A stretch of DNA of 64,000 nt from an uncultured Roseovarius sp. (GCA_947496175.1 CANMBU010000002.1:744001-808000), one strand, 5' to 3'; shown: positions 32,718-42,380, numbered from the stretch's first letter. Notes: generated from the letters alone by a model not told the origin. Program-made: numbers and translations.

Positions 32718-33383
32718 ATGAGCCCCCGTGAAATCCGCCTCTCAACCACCCCCACAGATGAAGACATCGCGCAGCTCCGCCTTGGCGATGTCGTCTATCT
32801 CGACGGGTTGATGTACACAGCCCGCGAAGGCGTCTATATGCGTGCGCTGGAGGATCAGGCGAATATTCCGATGGAATTGCCCAGCCAGTCGGCGGCGAAT
32901 TTTCACTGCTCGCCTGCGGCGCGGATCAATCCCGATGGCAGCTTTGATATGGGTGCTGTGACGGCCACGGCCTCTTTTCGTTTCGCCAAATGGTTGCCCG
33001 AGTGGATGGCCAAGACGGGGGCCAAGCTCATTGTGGGCAAGGGGGGCATGACCTCCAAGGACTACAAAGAGTACTTTGTGCCCAATGGCGCGGTCTATCT
33101 CTCGACCGTGGGCTATGGGACCGGCGCGCTACTTGGGCGCGGGGTTGAGAGCGTGGAGGCCGTGCACTGGAACGAAGAGCTGGGCCTCGCCCAGGCCATG
33201 TGGGTGATCAAGTGCAACAAGATGGGGCCGTTTATTGTCGCCTCGGACCTCAATGGCGACTGCCTTTTTGAGCGCGAGAACGCCAAGATTGCCGAAAATG
33301 TGGCGCGGGTCTATGAGGGCACCAAGCCAGCGGTTCTCAAACGCTATGGCGAGAGCGATGATCGCACCGATGAGGTGATCTGA
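32718..33383 (+). CDS. Class I fumarase / tartrate dehydratase beta subunit
   Basis: 221-residue beta subunit (TtdB/FumA C-terminal swivelling domain). MSPREIRLSTTPTDEDIAQL, GDVVYLDGLMYTAREGVYMR and LIVGKGGMTSKDYKEYF are typical, and the C-terminal part ends in KPAVLKRYGESDDRTDEVI. GGAAG precedes the ATG. It completes the hydro-lyase with the upstream alpha subunit. It ends three bases before the stop of the convergent TauE/SafE gene. Confidence 0.85.
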   Translation: MSPREIRLSTTPTDEDIAQLRLGDVVYLDGLMYTAREGVYMRALEDQANIPMELPSQSAANFHCSPAARINPDGSFDMGAVTATASFRFAKWLPEWMAKTGAKLIVGKGGMTSKDYKEYFVPNGAVYLSTVGYGTGALLGRGVESVEAVHWNEELGLAQAMWVIKCNKMGPFIVASDLNGDCLFERENAKIAENVARVYEGTKPAVLKRYGESDDRTDEVI

Positions 33384-33386
33384 AGC

Positions 33387-34130
33387 TCAGGTCAGTTCGG
33401 CCGCCAAAATCCCCACGCCCATCAGCAAGGTCAGCAGAATAAGAAGCCGCCGGAACCCGGTATCACTCAGCCTGCGAAACACCATGATGCCGATTTGTGC
33501 AGCAATAAGGCCGCTGGGGATCGTGATCAAAAGCGCGTTCAGGGCTGTGCGATCATAGGCACCCTTGAAGGCCAAAAGGCAGACGGTCGTGCTCAGGATG
33601 GCCACGTTATAGGGCTGCAAAACCGCGCGGGTCTCGGTCTTGGTCCATGGTCGCAAGGAAAGCCACATGGAGGGAATCGCGCCCGACACCGACGCCGCGC
33701 CGCCCAGAACGCCGCCAATGAGCCCGATGAAGGCCTCAAGCCAGGGCAGGGTGGGCGTAAAGGCAGGCAGGGCGGCGCGAAACCCGAAGTAAGCCCCGTA
33801 TAGGATCAGAAACACTGCAATCGCTGTTCGCAGCGTGCTGGCGTCAATGACATCAAGCAGCATCAGGCCAAAAGGAACGCCCAAAAGCCCCGGCAGCACA
33901 AACCGAAAAAGCCGGCGCGGGTAGGTTAAAATCTCTTTGCGGACAATCCAAAGCCCCTGCAATCCGACCAAAACGGACATCAACGCCACAATCGCCACCG
34001 CCGTGATGGGCTGCAGCACCACAAGATAGAACCCCAGTGCGAAAAGGGCCGTGCCCGTCCCGGCCAACCCATTGATAAAGCCGCCAGCAGCGGCCCCGAT
34101 GACAAGAAACAGGATGGCTTCTGTGGTCAT
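33387..34130 (-). CDS. TauE/SafE-family membrane permease
   Basis: 247-residue protein with about eight helices in two repeats (LFLVIGAAAGGFINGLAGTG; ITAVAIVALMSVLVGLQGLW; WLEAFIGLIGGVLGGAASVS). The G-x-x-G-GLAG-G motif near the N-terminus is typical of the family, which exports sulfite, sulfoacetate or other organosulfonates. Its ATG overlaps the stop of the LysR gene (ATGA), so both are co-transcribed and the regulator probably controls the permease. The substrate is not evident. Confidence 0.82.
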   Translation of the reverse strand: MTTEAILFLVIGAAAGGFINGLAGTGTALFALGFYLVVLQPITAVAIVALMSVLVGLQGLWIVRKEILTYPRRLFRFVLPGLLGVPFGLMLLDVIDASTLRTAIAVFLILYGAYFGFRAALPAFTPTLPWLEAFIGLIGGVLGGAASVSGAIPSMWLSLRPWTKTETRAVLQPYNVAILSTTVCLLAFKGAYDRTALNALLITIPSGLIAAQIGIMVFRRLSDTGFRRLLILLTLLMGVGILAAELT

Positions 34131-35029
34131 AGCATGGATATCGCCGGGCCAGAGCGCTCTGCGGTGATGACCTGCAGCAGGGCGTCGAAAATCGCGTCGA
34201 TGGCCTTTGTCTTGATTTGGTTTTTTGCGTGGACAAGGCCGAGTGTACGCGTTGGCGCATCATCCCCCAAGGCGAGGCGTTTGACCGGCACGGCGTCATG
34301 AGGCTGCACCGTCAGGCTGGGCACAATCGAGACGCCAAGATTGGAATAAACCATGCTCGCAATCGCCTCAGGGCTGTCAAGCTCCATCGTCTCGTTGACG
34401 CGAAGGCGTTTTGACAAGATCCAGTTGTCGATCAGCGTGCCCAGGACGGCGGTGCGGTCAAACCGGATGAAGGGTCGCTCTTGCAAAAGGGTTAGCGGGT
34501 CGTCATCGGGCTCTTCGATGGCTGTAATGAGGTGCATCTTCTCTTTTGCGAGCTCACGAAACTGCATGCCGACAGGCATCAGATGTGGTTTGGTGATGAT
34601 CGCCGCATCAAGATTGCCGCGCTCAATGTCAGCCAGAAGGGTGCTTGTCAGACCGGGGCGAATGCGCAACCCGATTTCGGGAAACCGGGCTTTGAGAATG
34701 GCCATGGCGCGCGGGGTCAGCCCGGTCAGCGTGGTGCGCAATGTGCCAAGGCGGATGACGCCGCTCAACCCGCCATCAGCCAGAACCGACGGCACCAGAT
34801 TGTCATAATCCGCAATCAGTTTGCGCGCCTTTGCGACGATCTGATGCGCAACGGGCGTAAGCTCCGGGGTGCGCGTGCTGCGGTCAAACAAGGCCACGCC
34901 AAGATCGGCCTCAAGGGTCTGCATCTGCTGGCTGACTGCGGCATGTGTAACATGCACGACATCCGCCGCGGCGCTGAACGTCTTGGCGTCAGCAATGGCA
35001 ACCAATGTGCGCAGCAGTCGTATTGTCAT
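34127..35029 (-). CDS. LysR-family transcriptional regulator
   Basis: 300-residue LysR regulator with an N-terminal winged helix (LRTLVAIADAKTFSAAADVV, HVTHAAVSQQMQTLEADLGV, ALFDRSTRTPELTPVAHQ) and a C-terminal substrate-binding domain from about residue 90 (GVIRLGTLRTTLTGLTPRAM). It is first in a two-gene unit with the TauE/SafE permease, so it probably responds to that permease's substrate. The region upstream carries a short inverted repeat. Confidence 0.87.
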   Translation of the reverse strand: MTIRLLRTLVAIADAKTFSAAADVVHVTHAAVSQQMQTLEADLGVALFDRSTRTPELTPVAHQIVAKARKLIADYDNLVPSVLADGGLSGVIRLGTLRTTLTGLTPRAMAILKARFPEIGLRIRPGLTSTLLADIERGNLDAAIITKPHLMPVGMQFRELAKEKMHLITAIEEPDDDPLTLLQERPFIRFDRTAVLGTLIDNWILSKRLRVNETMELDSPEAIASMVYSNLGVSIVPSLTVQPHDAVPVKRLALGDDAPTRTLGLVHAKNQIKTKAIDAIFDALLQVITAERSGPAISML

Positions 35030-35045
35030 GAGCGCCCCACTTAAA

Positions 35046-35064
35046 CCGAAAGGAAAGCTTTCGG
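35046..35064. promoter_or_regulatory. Inverted repeat upstream of the LysR gene
   Basis: CCGAAAG-GAAAG-CTTTCGG is a perfect 7-bp inverted repeat with a 5-nt spacer, 17-35 nt upstream of the LysR start codon. It could be the autoregulatory site of the LysR protein or the hairpin of a leader. The spacing does not give a classical T-N11-A box, so the role is uncertain. Confidence 0.35.
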
Positions 35065-35223
35065 TAGCTTTAAGTTTCTCACAGCCACCTATAGATGGTC
35101 TTACGAAAAAGTGGGTAAAAAAGCGATGAATTCTGAGTTAGCGAACCAAAAAAAAGGCTTGTACGCAAACCCACCTGTTCCTTGACCCTAGCCGGGATAT
35201 CCCCGTAATGTCGCGCTGGTGCC

Positions 35224-35297
35224 GCGGGTATGGTGAAAAGGTATCACAGCAGCTTCCCAAGCTGTTATTGCGGGTTCGATTCCCGCTACCCGCTCCA
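35224..35297 (+). tRNA. tRNA-Gly (anticodon CCC)
   Basis: A full cloverleaf of 74 nt including an encoded CCA. The acceptor GCGGGTA pairs with TACCCGC. The anticodon stem GCAGC/GCTGT encloses the loop TTCCCAA, giving anticodon CCC. The T arm GCGGG-TTCGATT-CCCGC is intact. It reads GGG codons. It lies in a non-coding interval between the LysR gene and cmk. Confidence 0.95.
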
Positions 35298-35869
35298 CGC
35301 CTGACCAAACGCCAGCGGATCAGTTCAACGCCATCCACACACATAGGGCGGTCATCAAGCCCAAAGACATGGTCAGTTCCAAAAAGGGCAAGCATGACAG
35401 CATGCCTTTGTCCCACCAGCGCGACATGTGCGTCATTGCGCGACAGCGGGATGGGCGCGGCACTGGAGCTAGAAGAACATCAAAGTTGGATTGCGGGGTC
35501 GAACAGTTCATTTAACGGGTCACTCAGGTACGGTTACAGGATTGGTCCAACATGGTTTCGACCAGAATTCGGGCTAAAATGCGGACACGCTGCCATCATC
35601 TGGGCAAAACAGTTGCCAGATTGTAAAGAGCATGTGGAAAAGAGTGAGCGCGCCGTTTTCCAAGCCGGGACAATCAGAGATCGCAGCCCCCCAGTCTTCT
35701 TAAATTGCAGTCCAACTGTTTCGCAAAAGCACCCAATAGGGGGCTTAACAACTAAGGCAAATTCGCCATATACCGCAGTTTCAAATGTTGGAAACAAAGT
35801 GTTTCATGCAGGTATGGCGTCAATGCCCATGGTGATTGCCTGCAAGACAGCACAAAAGGGATGAAGCGC
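35298..35869. other. Gene-free interval after tRNA-Gly
   Basis: About 570 nt separate the tRNA from cmk. Open frames exist on both strands, but none has a good ribosome-binding site, a recognisable domain or sensible codon use. The second half is more AT-rich than the neighbourhood. It may hold the cmk promoter and the remnant of something inserted next to the tRNA; I see no att repeat of the tRNA 3' end. Confidence 0.5.
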
Positions 35870-36481
35870 ATGGCTTTTACGGTTGCCATTGACGGACCTG
35901 CCGCGGCGGGAAAGGGTACGATTTCAAAGGCCGTCGCGAAGAAGTTCGGGTTTGCACACCTGGACACTGGACTTCTCTATCGCGCAACCGGGCGCCGCAC
36001 CCTTGATGGAACTGACCCTTTGGTGGCGGCACAAGCGTTGAAACCCGAAGACCTTCAGTCCGATGGCCTGCGCACACCTGATGTTGCGCAAGCCGCCAGC
36101 CGTGTGGCGGCCATTCCAGAGGTGCGCGCCGCCCTCGTCGATTTTCAACGCGCCTTTGCCCGCCGCAATGGTGGCGCTGTCCTCGATGGGCGTGACATCG
36201 GAACCGTCATCTGCCCGGACGCTGAGGTGAAGCTCTTTGTCACGGCCAGTGACGAGGTGCGGGCACAGCGTCGTTTGGATGAACTCCTGGGCAAGGGCCA
36301 TGAGACGGATTTTGAAACCGTGCTCTGCAATCTGCAAACCCGAGACGCCCGCGACAGTGCCCGCGCTACAGCGCCGCTCAAATCTGCGGAAGACGCGGTG
36401 ATGCTCGACACCACGCGTATGAGTATTGAAGAGGCTGTCGCTGCCGCCTGTGCGGAAGTGGCGCGCAAACAAGCATTATAG
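35870..36481 (+). CDS. cmk: Cytidylate kinase
   Basis: 203-residue (d)CMP kinase. The P-loop is [20 protein letters not shown] near residues 6-25. Nucleotide-binding segments are [30 protein letters not shown] and [13 protein letters not shown] (lid region). It phosphorylates CMP/dCMP with ATP for pyrimidine nucleotide recycling. The ATG at 35870 is favoured because GGGATG lies 5-10 nt before it; an ATG three codons upstream lacks room for a binding site. It lies upstream of rpsA, a common arrangement, with one small gene between. Confidence 0.92.
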   Translation: MAFTVAIDGPAAAGKGTISKAVAKKFGFAHLDTGLLYRATGRRTLDGTDPLVAAQALKPEDLQSDGLRTPDVAQAASRVAAIPEVRAALVDFQRAFARRNGGAVLDGRDIGTVICPDAEVKLFVTASDEVRAQRRLDELLGKGHETDFETVLCNLQTRDARDSARATAPLKSAEDAVMLDTTRMSIEEAVAAACAEVARKQAL

Positions 36482-36786
36482 TGGCCAGCATTGTCTTCCA
36501 CCGTGCCAGCGGTTGGGTCGACCGTTGGCGGGCGTACCGGATTGTGGTGGATGGCGTTGACGTCACAAAGCTCAAGCGCAATCAATCTGTCACCATCGAT
36601 GTCACGGCCCAAGAGCATGTTTTGCAGGCACAGGTCGACTGGTGTTCCAGCCCTGTCCTGGTTGTTGATTTGAGTAAAGGTGGCCAGATAGATGTCGACG
36701 TCGAAAACCCGCACAGCGCGTGGTCACTGTCCAGAGTGACTGTCGAAACGCCAAACGAGTACTTACGACTCACACTGCGCCATTGA
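36481..36786 (+). CDS. Uncharacterised small protein between cmk and rpsA
   Basis: 101-residue protein starting with GTG inside the cmk stop (TAGTG), so it is translationally coupled. The sequence has the pattern of a small beta-sandwich: YRIVVDGVDVTKLKRNQSVT, then LQAQVDWCSSPVLVVDLSKG. The D-W-C-S-S-P motif recurs in uncharacterised bacterial proteins of about 90-100 residues, some fused to membrane helices. No signal peptide or catalytic motif is visible. I cannot give a function. Confidence 0.65.
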   Translation: MASIVFHRASGWVDRWRAYRIVVDGVDVTKLKRNQSVTIDVTAQEHVLQAQVDWCSSPVLVVDLSKGGQIDVDVENPHSAWSLSRVTVETPNEYLRLTLRH

Positions 36787-36847
36787 ACACCGCGGCAGCC
36801 GAGGTTTTGACCGGCAATGAGGCGCCGATGAAACTGCGTGATGGCCC

Positions 36848-36876
36848 TTGATTAACTTGCGCGACCGGGCTATAGC
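36848..36876 (+). promoter_or_regulatory. Promoter of rpsA
   Basis: TTGATT (36848-36853) and TATAGC (36871-36876) are separated by exactly 17 nt, a good sigma-70-type promoter. Transcription would start near 36883, giving a leader of about 200 nt before the rpsA start. The leader has hairpins at 36891-36903 (GGCGG-AAA-CCGCC) and 36925-36945. Confidence 0.65.
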
Positions 36877-36924
36877 GCCCCCGTCGACAAGGCGGAAACC
36901 GCCGCGAAGCATATGAGATCGAGC

Positions 36925-36955
36925 AGGGTCGGGTTCTCCGGCCCTCTTTGTTTTG
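36925..36955 (+). promoter_or_regulatory. Terminator-like hairpin in the rpsA leader
   Basis: AGGGTCGG-GTTCT-CCGGCCCT forms an 8-bp stem with one G-U pair, followed by CTTTGTTTTG. It lies downstream of the promoter at 36848 and about 130 nt before the rpsA start. It may be an attenuator or part of the structured leader through which ribosomal protein S1 regulates its own synthesis. Confidence 0.5.
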
Positions 36956-37085
36956 CGAAACGCGGCCCGTCTGACCAATGAAACCGCTTTGCCCTCAAGT
37001 ATCAAAGGGGCAGGGCAGCCAACCCAGACCGGCGGAGACAACCGCACGGCCAGAAACACTGAAAACGTTAGGATTGAAACGCCAC

Positions 37086-38771
37086 ATGGCTCAAAATGCA
37101 TCTATGGAGGAGTTCGAGGCCCTTCTGAACGAAAGTCTCGAAATGGACACGCCCGAAGAGGGCACAGTTGTCAAAGGCAAGGTCATCGCAGTTGAAGCGG
37201 GACAAGCCATCATCGACGTCGGCTACAAAATGGAAGGCCGCGTTGATCTTAAAGAATTCGCAAATCCCGGAGAAGCCCCTGAAATCGCGGTTGGCGATGA
37301 GGTAGAGGTGTTCCTGCGCGCGGCTGAGAATGCGCGCGGTGAGGCGGTTATCAGCCGCGAAATGGCCCGCCGCGAGGAAGCCTGGGATCGTCTGGAAAAA
37401 GCCTATGCCGATGAAGAACGTGTCGAAGGCGCGATCTTTGGCCGTGTCAAAGGCGGCTTTACCGTGGATCTGGGCGGTGCCGTGGCATTCCTGCCTGGCT
37501 CTCAGGTTGATGTGCGCCCCGTGCGCGATGCCGGCCCGCTCATGGGTCTCAAGCAGCCGTTCCAGGTTCTCAAAATGGATCGCCGCCGGGGCAACATAGT
37601 TGTGTCGCGCCGTGCTATCCTTGAAGAAAGCCGTGCCGAACAGCGCGCCGAGGTTATTGGCAACCTGACCGAGGGTCAGGCCGTTGAAGGTGTGGTCAAG
37701 AACATCACCGAATACGGTGCCTTCGTTGACCTGGGCGGTGTGGACGGGCTTTTGCACGTCACCGACATGGCCTGGCGTCGGGTCAACCATCCGAGCGAGA
37801 TCCTCAACATCGGCGAGACCGTCAATGTTCAGGTTATCAAGATCAACAAAGAGACGCACCGCATCTCCTTGGGCATGAAACAGCTGCAGGAAGATCCATG
37901 GGATCTTGTCGCTGCGAAATATCCGCTGGAAAGCACCCATACGGGTCGCGTGACCAACATCACCGATTACGGTGCCTTTGTTGAACTGGAGCCGGGTGTT
38001 GAAGGTCTTGTTCATGTCTCTGAGATGTCATGGACCAAGAAGAACGTGCATCCTGGCAAGATCGTGTCGACCTCTCAGGAAGTCGAAGTCATGGTTCTGG
38101 AAATCGACGGCACCAAGCGCCGCGTGTCCCTGGGCCTCAAACAGACCATGCGCAACCCATGGGAAGTGTTTGCAGAAACACATCCTGAGGGCAAAGAGGT
38201 CGAAGGCGAAGTCAAGAACATCACCGAATTCGGTCTGTTTGTTGGCCTCGAAGGCGACATCGACGGCATGGTTCACCTCAGCGACCTGAGCTGGGACGAG
38301 CGTGGCGAAGAAGCCATTCAGAGCTACAAGAAGGGCGATATCGTTCAGGCTGTTGTCTCGGAAGTGGACGTTGAAAAAGAGCGTATCTCTCTCTCGATCA
38401 AGGCGCTGGGCGGTGACAAATTCGCAGACGCCGTGGGCGGTGTGAAACGTGGTTCGGTCATCACTGTCGAAGTGACAGCCATCGAAGATGGTGGCGTTGA
38501 AGTGGAGTATGAAGGCATGAAATCCTTCATCCGCCGCTCCGACCTTTCGCGTGACCGTGCCGAACAACGCCCTGATCGGTTCTCGGTTGGCGACAAGGTC
38601 GACGTGCGTGTCACAAATGTTGACAGCAAGACCCGCCGTCTCGGCCTGTCGATCAAAGCGCGCGAAATCGCCGAAGAGAAAGAAGCCGTACAACAGTATG
38701 GCAGCTCGGACTCAGGCGCGTCGCTGGGCGACATTCTCGGCGCTGCTCTGAAGGGCGACGAAGAAAAGTAA
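37086..38771 (+). CDS. rpsA: 30S ribosomal protein S1
   Basis: 561-residue S1 with six S1/OB-fold repeats. The first two are divergent (ribosome docking). Repeats three to six show [60 protein letters not shown] and a last more divergent copy ([20 protein letters not shown]). It binds mRNA leaders and brings them to the 30S subunit. The ATG at 37086 ([17 protein letters not shown]) matches the alphaproteobacterial N-terminus; an upstream in-frame ATG would add 36 unrelated residues. It has its own promoter, leader and terminator. Confidence 0.96.
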   Translation: MAQNASMEEFEALLNESLEMDTPEEGTVVKGKVIAVEAGQAIIDVGYKMEGRVDLKEFANPGEAPEIAVGDEVEVFLRAAENARGEAVISREMARREEAWDRLEKAYADEERVEGAIFGRVKGGFTVDLGGAVAFLPGSQVDVRPVRDAGPLMGLKQPFQVLKMDRRRGNIVVSRRAILEESRAEQRAEVIGNLTEGQAVEGVVKNITEYGAFVDLGGVDGLLHVTDMAWRRVNHPSEILNIGETVNVQVIKINKETHRISLGMKQLQEDPWDLVAAKYPLESTHTGRVTNITDYGAFVELEPGVEGLVHVSEMSWTKKNVHPGKIVSTSQEVEVMVLEIDGTKRRVSLGLKQTMRNPWEVFAETHPEGKEVEGEVKNITEFGLFVGLEGDIDGMVHLSDLSWDERGEEAIQSYKKGDIVQAVVSEVDVEKERISLSIKALGGDKFADAVGGVKRGSVITVEVTAIEDGGVEVEYEGMKSFIRRSDLSRDRAEQRPDRFSVGDKVDVRVTNVDSKTRRLGLSIKAREIAEEKEAVQQYGSSDSGASLGDILGAALKGDEEK

Positions 38772-38793
38772 GCCGGCAGTTTCAAAACACAGC

Positions 38794-38825
38794 AAGGCCC
38801 CGCCATTCGGTGGGGCCTTTTTGCT
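38794..38825 (+). terminator. Rho-independent terminator of rpsA
   Basis: AAGGCCCC-GCCATTCGG-TGGGGCCTT followed by TTTTGCTTTCG. It is a strong G+C-rich stem with a U-tract, 22 nt after the rpsA stop. Confidence 0.85.
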
Positions 38826-39132
38826 TTCGTCAAATGATTATGCTGTGCAAACCAGGCGGCTCGGAACGCAATTTACCAAACCACGTATCCCAAAACTTGG
38901 CATTTCTTATCCGAATCAATGGCTTTGCTGCGCTGCAAAACAGGGGTGCGACAACCCGCCACGTCTCAGTTTTCGCGCAAATGGGGGCAATTTTTTGCGT
39001 GATTGCGAAAAAACTGCTGCTTAAACGTGTCAAAGCCCTCGGCTTTCCATTTCCAGCGAAGCCATTTTCAATCTATACTTTCAACAGCGATGTTCTGCGC
39101 TGCTGCTGTGACTGACATAATTGGGGGACCCG
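38826..39132. other. Gene-free interval upstream of ihfB
   Basis: About 300 nt without a credible gene. It becomes AT-rich towards ihfB. A weak promoter is possible: TTTCCA (39050) and TATACT (39074-39079) with 18-nt spacing, 54 nt before the ihfB start. Confidence 0.4.
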
Positions 39133-39417
39133 ATGATCCGATCCGAACTTATTCAAAAGATCGCAGACGAAAACCCACATCTTTACCAACGCGATGTCGA
39201 GCGGATCGTAAACACTGTCTTCAATGAAATCACCGGCGCCATGGCAAATGGCAACCGGGTTGAGCTTCGCGGCTTCGGCGCCTTCTCGGTGAAAAAGCGC
39301 GATGCTCGCACCGGTCGAAACCCACGCACCGGTGAATCCGTTCCAGTTGAAGAAAAACACGTGCCCTTCTTCAAGGCGGGTAAGCTTCTGCGTGAACGGC
39401 TCAACGGAAAAGCGTAA
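39133..39417 (+). CDS. ihfB: Integration host factor subunit beta
   Basis: 94-residue DNA-bending protein of the HU/IHF family. [20 protein letters not shown], the arm region [20 protein letters not shown] and [12 protein letters not shown] are diagnostic for IhfB. It heterodimerises with IhfA to bend DNA sharply. The ATG at 39133 follows GGGGGACCCG. Its stop overlaps the lapA start (TAATG). Location after rpsA is the widespread proteobacterial order. Confidence 0.95.
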   Translation: MIRSELIQKIADENPHLYQRDVERIVNTVFNEITGAMANGNRVELRGFGAFSVKKRDARTGRNPRTGESVPVEEKHVPFFKAGKLLRERLNGKA

Positions 39418-39767
39418 TGCGGTACATTCGGTATGCGTCTATCGCCACCTTCGGACTGGCGTTGGTTCTGATCGCTTTGGCCAACCGTCAGATGGTTGAG
39501 CTTCAGATCCTTCCTAACGAACTTGCAGGGCTGGCCGCGTTAAACCCGTCCTATCAGTTGCCGCTCTTCGTGGTTATTTTCGGCGGTATTCTGGCTGGGC
39601 TCATTGTCGGCTTTATCTGGGAATGGATCCGTGAAGCCGGGGAACGGGCGGCAGCTGCGCGTCAGGCCCGTGAGATGGCCAGCCTGCGCGCCGAAGTGGC
39701 GCGGCTTAAGGGCGAAAAGCATGAGGGCAAGGACGACGTGCTTGCCCTTCTGGATGAGGCCAGCTAA
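39417..39767 (+). CDS. LapA-domain (DUF1049) membrane protein
   Basis: 116-residue inner-membrane protein with two helices (IRYASIATFGLALVLIALAN and LPLFVVIFGGILAGLIVGFI) followed by a charged, coiled-coil-prone tail (WIREAGERAAAARQAREMAS). This is the LapA/YciS layout, linked in enterobacteria to lipopolysaccharide assembly control. No LapB partner is adjacent. It is translationally coupled to ihfB. Confidence 0.78.
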   Translation: MRYIRYASIATFGLALVLIALANRQMVELQILPNELAGLAALNPSYQLPLFVVIFGGILAGLIVGFIWEWIREAGERAAAARQAREMASLRAEVARLKGEKHEGKDDVLALLDEAS

Positions 39768-39776
39768 GGCCGGGCG

Positions 39777-40421
39777 ATGCCCAAGGATATCAAAGTTAAA
39801 CTGTGCGGGCTAACCCGCATCGAAGACGTTGCCGTGGCCGCGGAGGCCGGTGCGGCCTATGTTGGCTTTGTATTTTTTCCAAAATCACCGCGTAACGTGT
39901 CGTTGCGCCATGCGCGTGAGATGGCGCTGTCTGCTTCGCTTGGTCTTGCGAAAGTCGGCCTTGTTGTCGATCCCGACAATGCGACCCTCGACAGTCTGCT
40001 TGATAAGGTGCCGTTGGATATGATTCAGCTGCACGGGCATGAAACACCTGAGCGCGTGGTCGAAATCAAACAGCGCTATGGACTGCCTGTGATGAAAGCG
40101 GTTGGTGTGGCTGACGAAACTGATTTGGCGGCGATTGACACCTATAGCGAGGTTGCGGATCAGATCCTTCTCGACACGAAACCGCCCATGGATGCGACCC
40201 GGCCCGGCGGAAATGCCGTGGCGTTTGACTGGAACCTGATCGCCGGGCGGCGCTGGAGCGTGCCGTGGATGCTGGCCGGAGGATTGACTGTCGACAACGT
40301 CGCCGACGCCATCCAGCGCACGGGCGCGAACCAGCTTGATTTGTCTTCGGCTTTGGAAAGCGCGCCGGGTGTGAAAGATCACGCAAAGATGCGCGCCTTC
40401 GTCAAAGCCGCCCTCGCATGA
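39777..40421 (+). CDS. trpF: Phosphoribosylanthranilate isomerase
   Basis: 214-residue TIM-barrel enzyme of tryptophan synthesis, converting phosphoribosylanthranilate to CdRP. The catalytic Cys is in KLCGLTR at residues 8-14. [27 protein letters not shown], the catalytic Asp in LLDTKP, and the phosphate-binding [11 protein letters not shown] and [15 protein letters not shown] are all present. It overlaps the GNAT gene downstream, and trpB follows, but trpA is about 12 kb away. Confidence 0.94.
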   Translation: MPKDIKVKLCGLTRIEDVAVAAEAGAAYVGFVFFPKSPRNVSLRHAREMALSASLGLAKVGLVVDPDNATLDSLLDKVPLDMIQLHGHETPERVVEIKQRYGLPVMKAVGVADETDLAAIDTYSEVADQILLDTKPPMDATRPGGNAVAFDWNLIAGRRWSVPWMLAGGLTVDNVADAIQRTGANQLDLSSALESAPGVKDHAKMRAFVKAALA

Positions 40422-40867
40422 TCACCTTCCGCACAGCGACAGAGGCGGACGTTCCAGCGGTATTGGCCTTGCTGCAGGACGACATGCTGGGGCAAGCGCG
40501 CGAGGGCGCCGATCTGGATCACTACCAGACGGCATTTGCCAGGATGCAGGACGAAGGCAGCAATCACCTGATTGTCGGCGAAGACGCCGCGGCGCGCGTC
40601 ATCGCCGCCTACCAGATCACCTTCATTAGCGGCCTGTCGCTGCGCGCCGCACGTCGCGCCCAGATCGAAAGCGTCCGTGTGGCCAGCGATTTGCGCGGGC
40701 AGGGGATTGGCGAAGAGATGGTGCGGGACATGATCGCACGCGCGCGTGCTGCCGAATGCAGTCTCGTGCAACTGACCATGAACACCACCCGCACGGACAC
40801 CCACCGCTTTTACGAACGCATGGGTTTTGTTGCGTCACATACCGGGTTCAAACTGGCGCTGAAGTGA
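40418..40867 (+). CDS. GNAT-family N-acetyltransferase
   Basis: 149-residue single-domain acetyltransferase. The acetyl-CoA loop is [19 protein letters not shown] near residues 88-106, and [20 protein letters not shown] is the usual C-terminal region. The substrate is unknown. The ATG overlaps the trpF stop by four bases, so the gene lies inside a trpF-GNAT-trpB unit. Confidence 0.82.
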   Translation: MITFRTATEADVPAVLALLQDDMLGQAREGADLDHYQTAFARMQDEGSNHLIVGEDAAARVIAAYQITFISGLSLRAARRAQIESVRVASDLRGQGIGEEMVRDMIARARAAECSLVQLTMNTTRTDTHRFYERMGFVASHTGFKLALK

Positions 40868-40960
40868 GTCTTTGCAAGGACAGTTTGTCCTCGCTGATTG
40901 CACTGGAAACTTGTGCGTTCGTGCCATATTCAGACACGAAGCCACGAAGGATCGCTGACA

Positions 40961-42190
40961 ATGAATGATCTGTTCAACTCTTTCATGACCGGACCAGACG
41001 AGAAAGGCCGCTTTGGCCAGTTTGGCGGACGGTTTGTGTCGGAAACGCTGATGCCGCTCATCCTTGAGCTGGAAAAGCAGTATGAGTTTGCCAAGACGGA
41101 TCAGTCCTTTTGGGACGAGATGGATCATCTTTGGAAACACTACGTGGGTCGTCCCAGCCCACTCTATTTTGCCGAAGGCATGACAGAGCGTCTGGGTGGG
41201 GCCAAGATTTATCTCAAGCGCGATGAGCTCAACCACACCGGCGCGCATAAGATCAACAATGTTCTGGGTCAGATTTTGCTGGCGCGCCGCATGGGCAAGA
41301 CCCGGATCATCGCCGAGACCGGCGCCGGGCAACACGGCGTGGCCACCGCTACGGTCTGCGCCAAGTTTGGGCTGAAATGCATCGTCTATATGGGCGCGCA
41401 TGATGTGGAACGCCAAAAGCCCAACGTCTTCCGCATGCGTCTTCTAGGGGCCGAGGTGGTGCCGGTGACTTCCGGGCGTGGCACATTGAAAGACGCCATG
41501 AACGACGCGTTGCGCGATTGGGTCACCAATGTGCGCGACACGTTCTATTGCATCGGCACAGTGGCCGGGCCGCACCCATACCCGGCCATGGTCCGCGATT
41601 TTCAGCAGATCATCGGCAAAGAGGCCAAGGCCCAGATGCAAGAGGCCGAGGGCCGTTTGCCCGACACGATCATTGCTGCCATTGGGGGTGGCTCGAACGC
41701 GATGGGGCTTTTCTACCCGTTCCTTGACGATAAAGAGGTGCAGATCATCGGCGTTGAGGCTGGCGGCAAAGGCGTGAACCAGAAGATGGAGCATTGCGCC
41801 TCTCTGACCGGCGGTCGTCCGGGCGTGTTGCATGGTAACAGGACCTATCTGTTGCAGGATGACGATGGCCAGATTCTGGAAGGCTACTCGATTTCTGCCG
41901 GACTCGATTATCCCGGCATCGGACCCGAGCACAGCTGGCTGCACGACATTGGCCGCGCTGAATATGTCTCGATCACCGATAAGGAAGCGCTGGAGGCGTT
42001 CAAGTTCTCTTGCGAGACCGAAGGCATCATCCCCGCGTTGGAGCCCTGCCATGCGCTGGCCCATGTGATGAAGATCGCGCCCGACCTTCCCGCCGATCAC
42101 ATCATCTGCATGAACATGTGCGGGCGAGGGGACAAAGACATCTTCACCGTCGCGCGTCATCTGGGCTTTGAGATGGACGAACGGGAGTAG
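40961..42190 (+). CDS. trpB: Tryptophan synthase beta chain
   Basis: 409-residue PLP enzyme that joins indole and serine to give tryptophan. The PLP-lysine motif is [20 protein letters not shown], the active-site Glu lies in [12 protein letters not shown], and the phosphate-binding GGGSNAMG is present near residue 240. It starts at the ATG at 40961 ([13 protein letters not shown]), with GAAGGAT upstream. It needs TrpA, encoded at 53842-54633 on the opposite strand. Confidence 0.96.
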   Translation: MNDLFNSFMTGPDEKGRFGQFGGRFVSETLMPLILELEKQYEFAKTDQSFWDEMDHLWKHYVGRPSPLYFAEGMTERLGGAKIYLKRDELNHTGAHKINNVLGQILLARRMGKTRIIAETGAGQHGVATATVCAKFGLKCIVYMGAHDVERQKPNVFRMRLLGAEVVPVTSGRGTLKDAMNDALRDWVTNVRDTFYCIGTVAGPHPYPAMVRDFQQIIGKEAKAQMQEAEGRLPDTIIAAIGGGSNAMGLFYPFLDDKEVQIIGVEAGGKGVNQKMEHCASLTGGRPGVLHGNRTYLLQDDDGQILEGYSISAGLDYPGIGPEHSWLHDIGRAEYVSITDKEALEAFKFSCETEGIIPALEPCHALAHVMKIAPDLPADHIICMNMCGRGDKDIFTVARHLGFEMDERE

Positions 42191-42214
42191 AGCCATACCG
42201 TCCCGGGTGTGCCT

Positions 42215-42280
42215 CGTCATCCCCGACTTGATCGGGGATCTCGTGGTCATGAGATCCTCGGGTCGAGCCCGAGGATGACG
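42215..42280. repeat. Palindromic intergenic repeat, copy 1
   Basis: CGTCATCCCCGACTTGATCG followed by GGGATCTC is mirrored by GAGATCCTCGGGTCGAGCCC then GAGGATGACG, a 66-nt imperfect palindrome after trpB. The CGTCATCCC-x-G-A-C core is a widespread alphaproteobacterial palindromic element (from memory). It may terminate trpB transcription. Confidence 0.75.
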
Positions 42281-42313
42281 CTGAATCGAACTAGTCTTCT
42301 TCGGGCACACGCC

Positions 42314-42380
42314 GTCCCGGACGTGATCCGGGACCTCCTCGTTCATTCGTGCCAAGAGGTCCCGGCGCGAAGGCCGGGAC
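42314..42380. repeat. Palindromic intergenic repeat, copy 2
   Basis: GTCCCGGACGTGATCCGGGA then CCTC is mirrored by GAGGTCCCGGCGCGAAGGCC then GGGAC. It is the same kind of element as the copy 34 nt upstream, with a central GTTCATTCGTGCCAA loop. The pair forms a double palindromic element. Confidence 0.7.

Noticed and set aside
35320..35511. Short minus-strand frame ending in a hydrophobic segment (LPFLELTMSLGLMTALCVW)
   Set aside because: It could encode a small membrane peptide, but the start context is poor and no homologue comes to mind.
35208..35864. 218-codon open frame on the + strand spanning tRNA-Gly
   Set aside because: It runs through a clear tRNA gene, has no ribosome-binding site and no recognisable domain.
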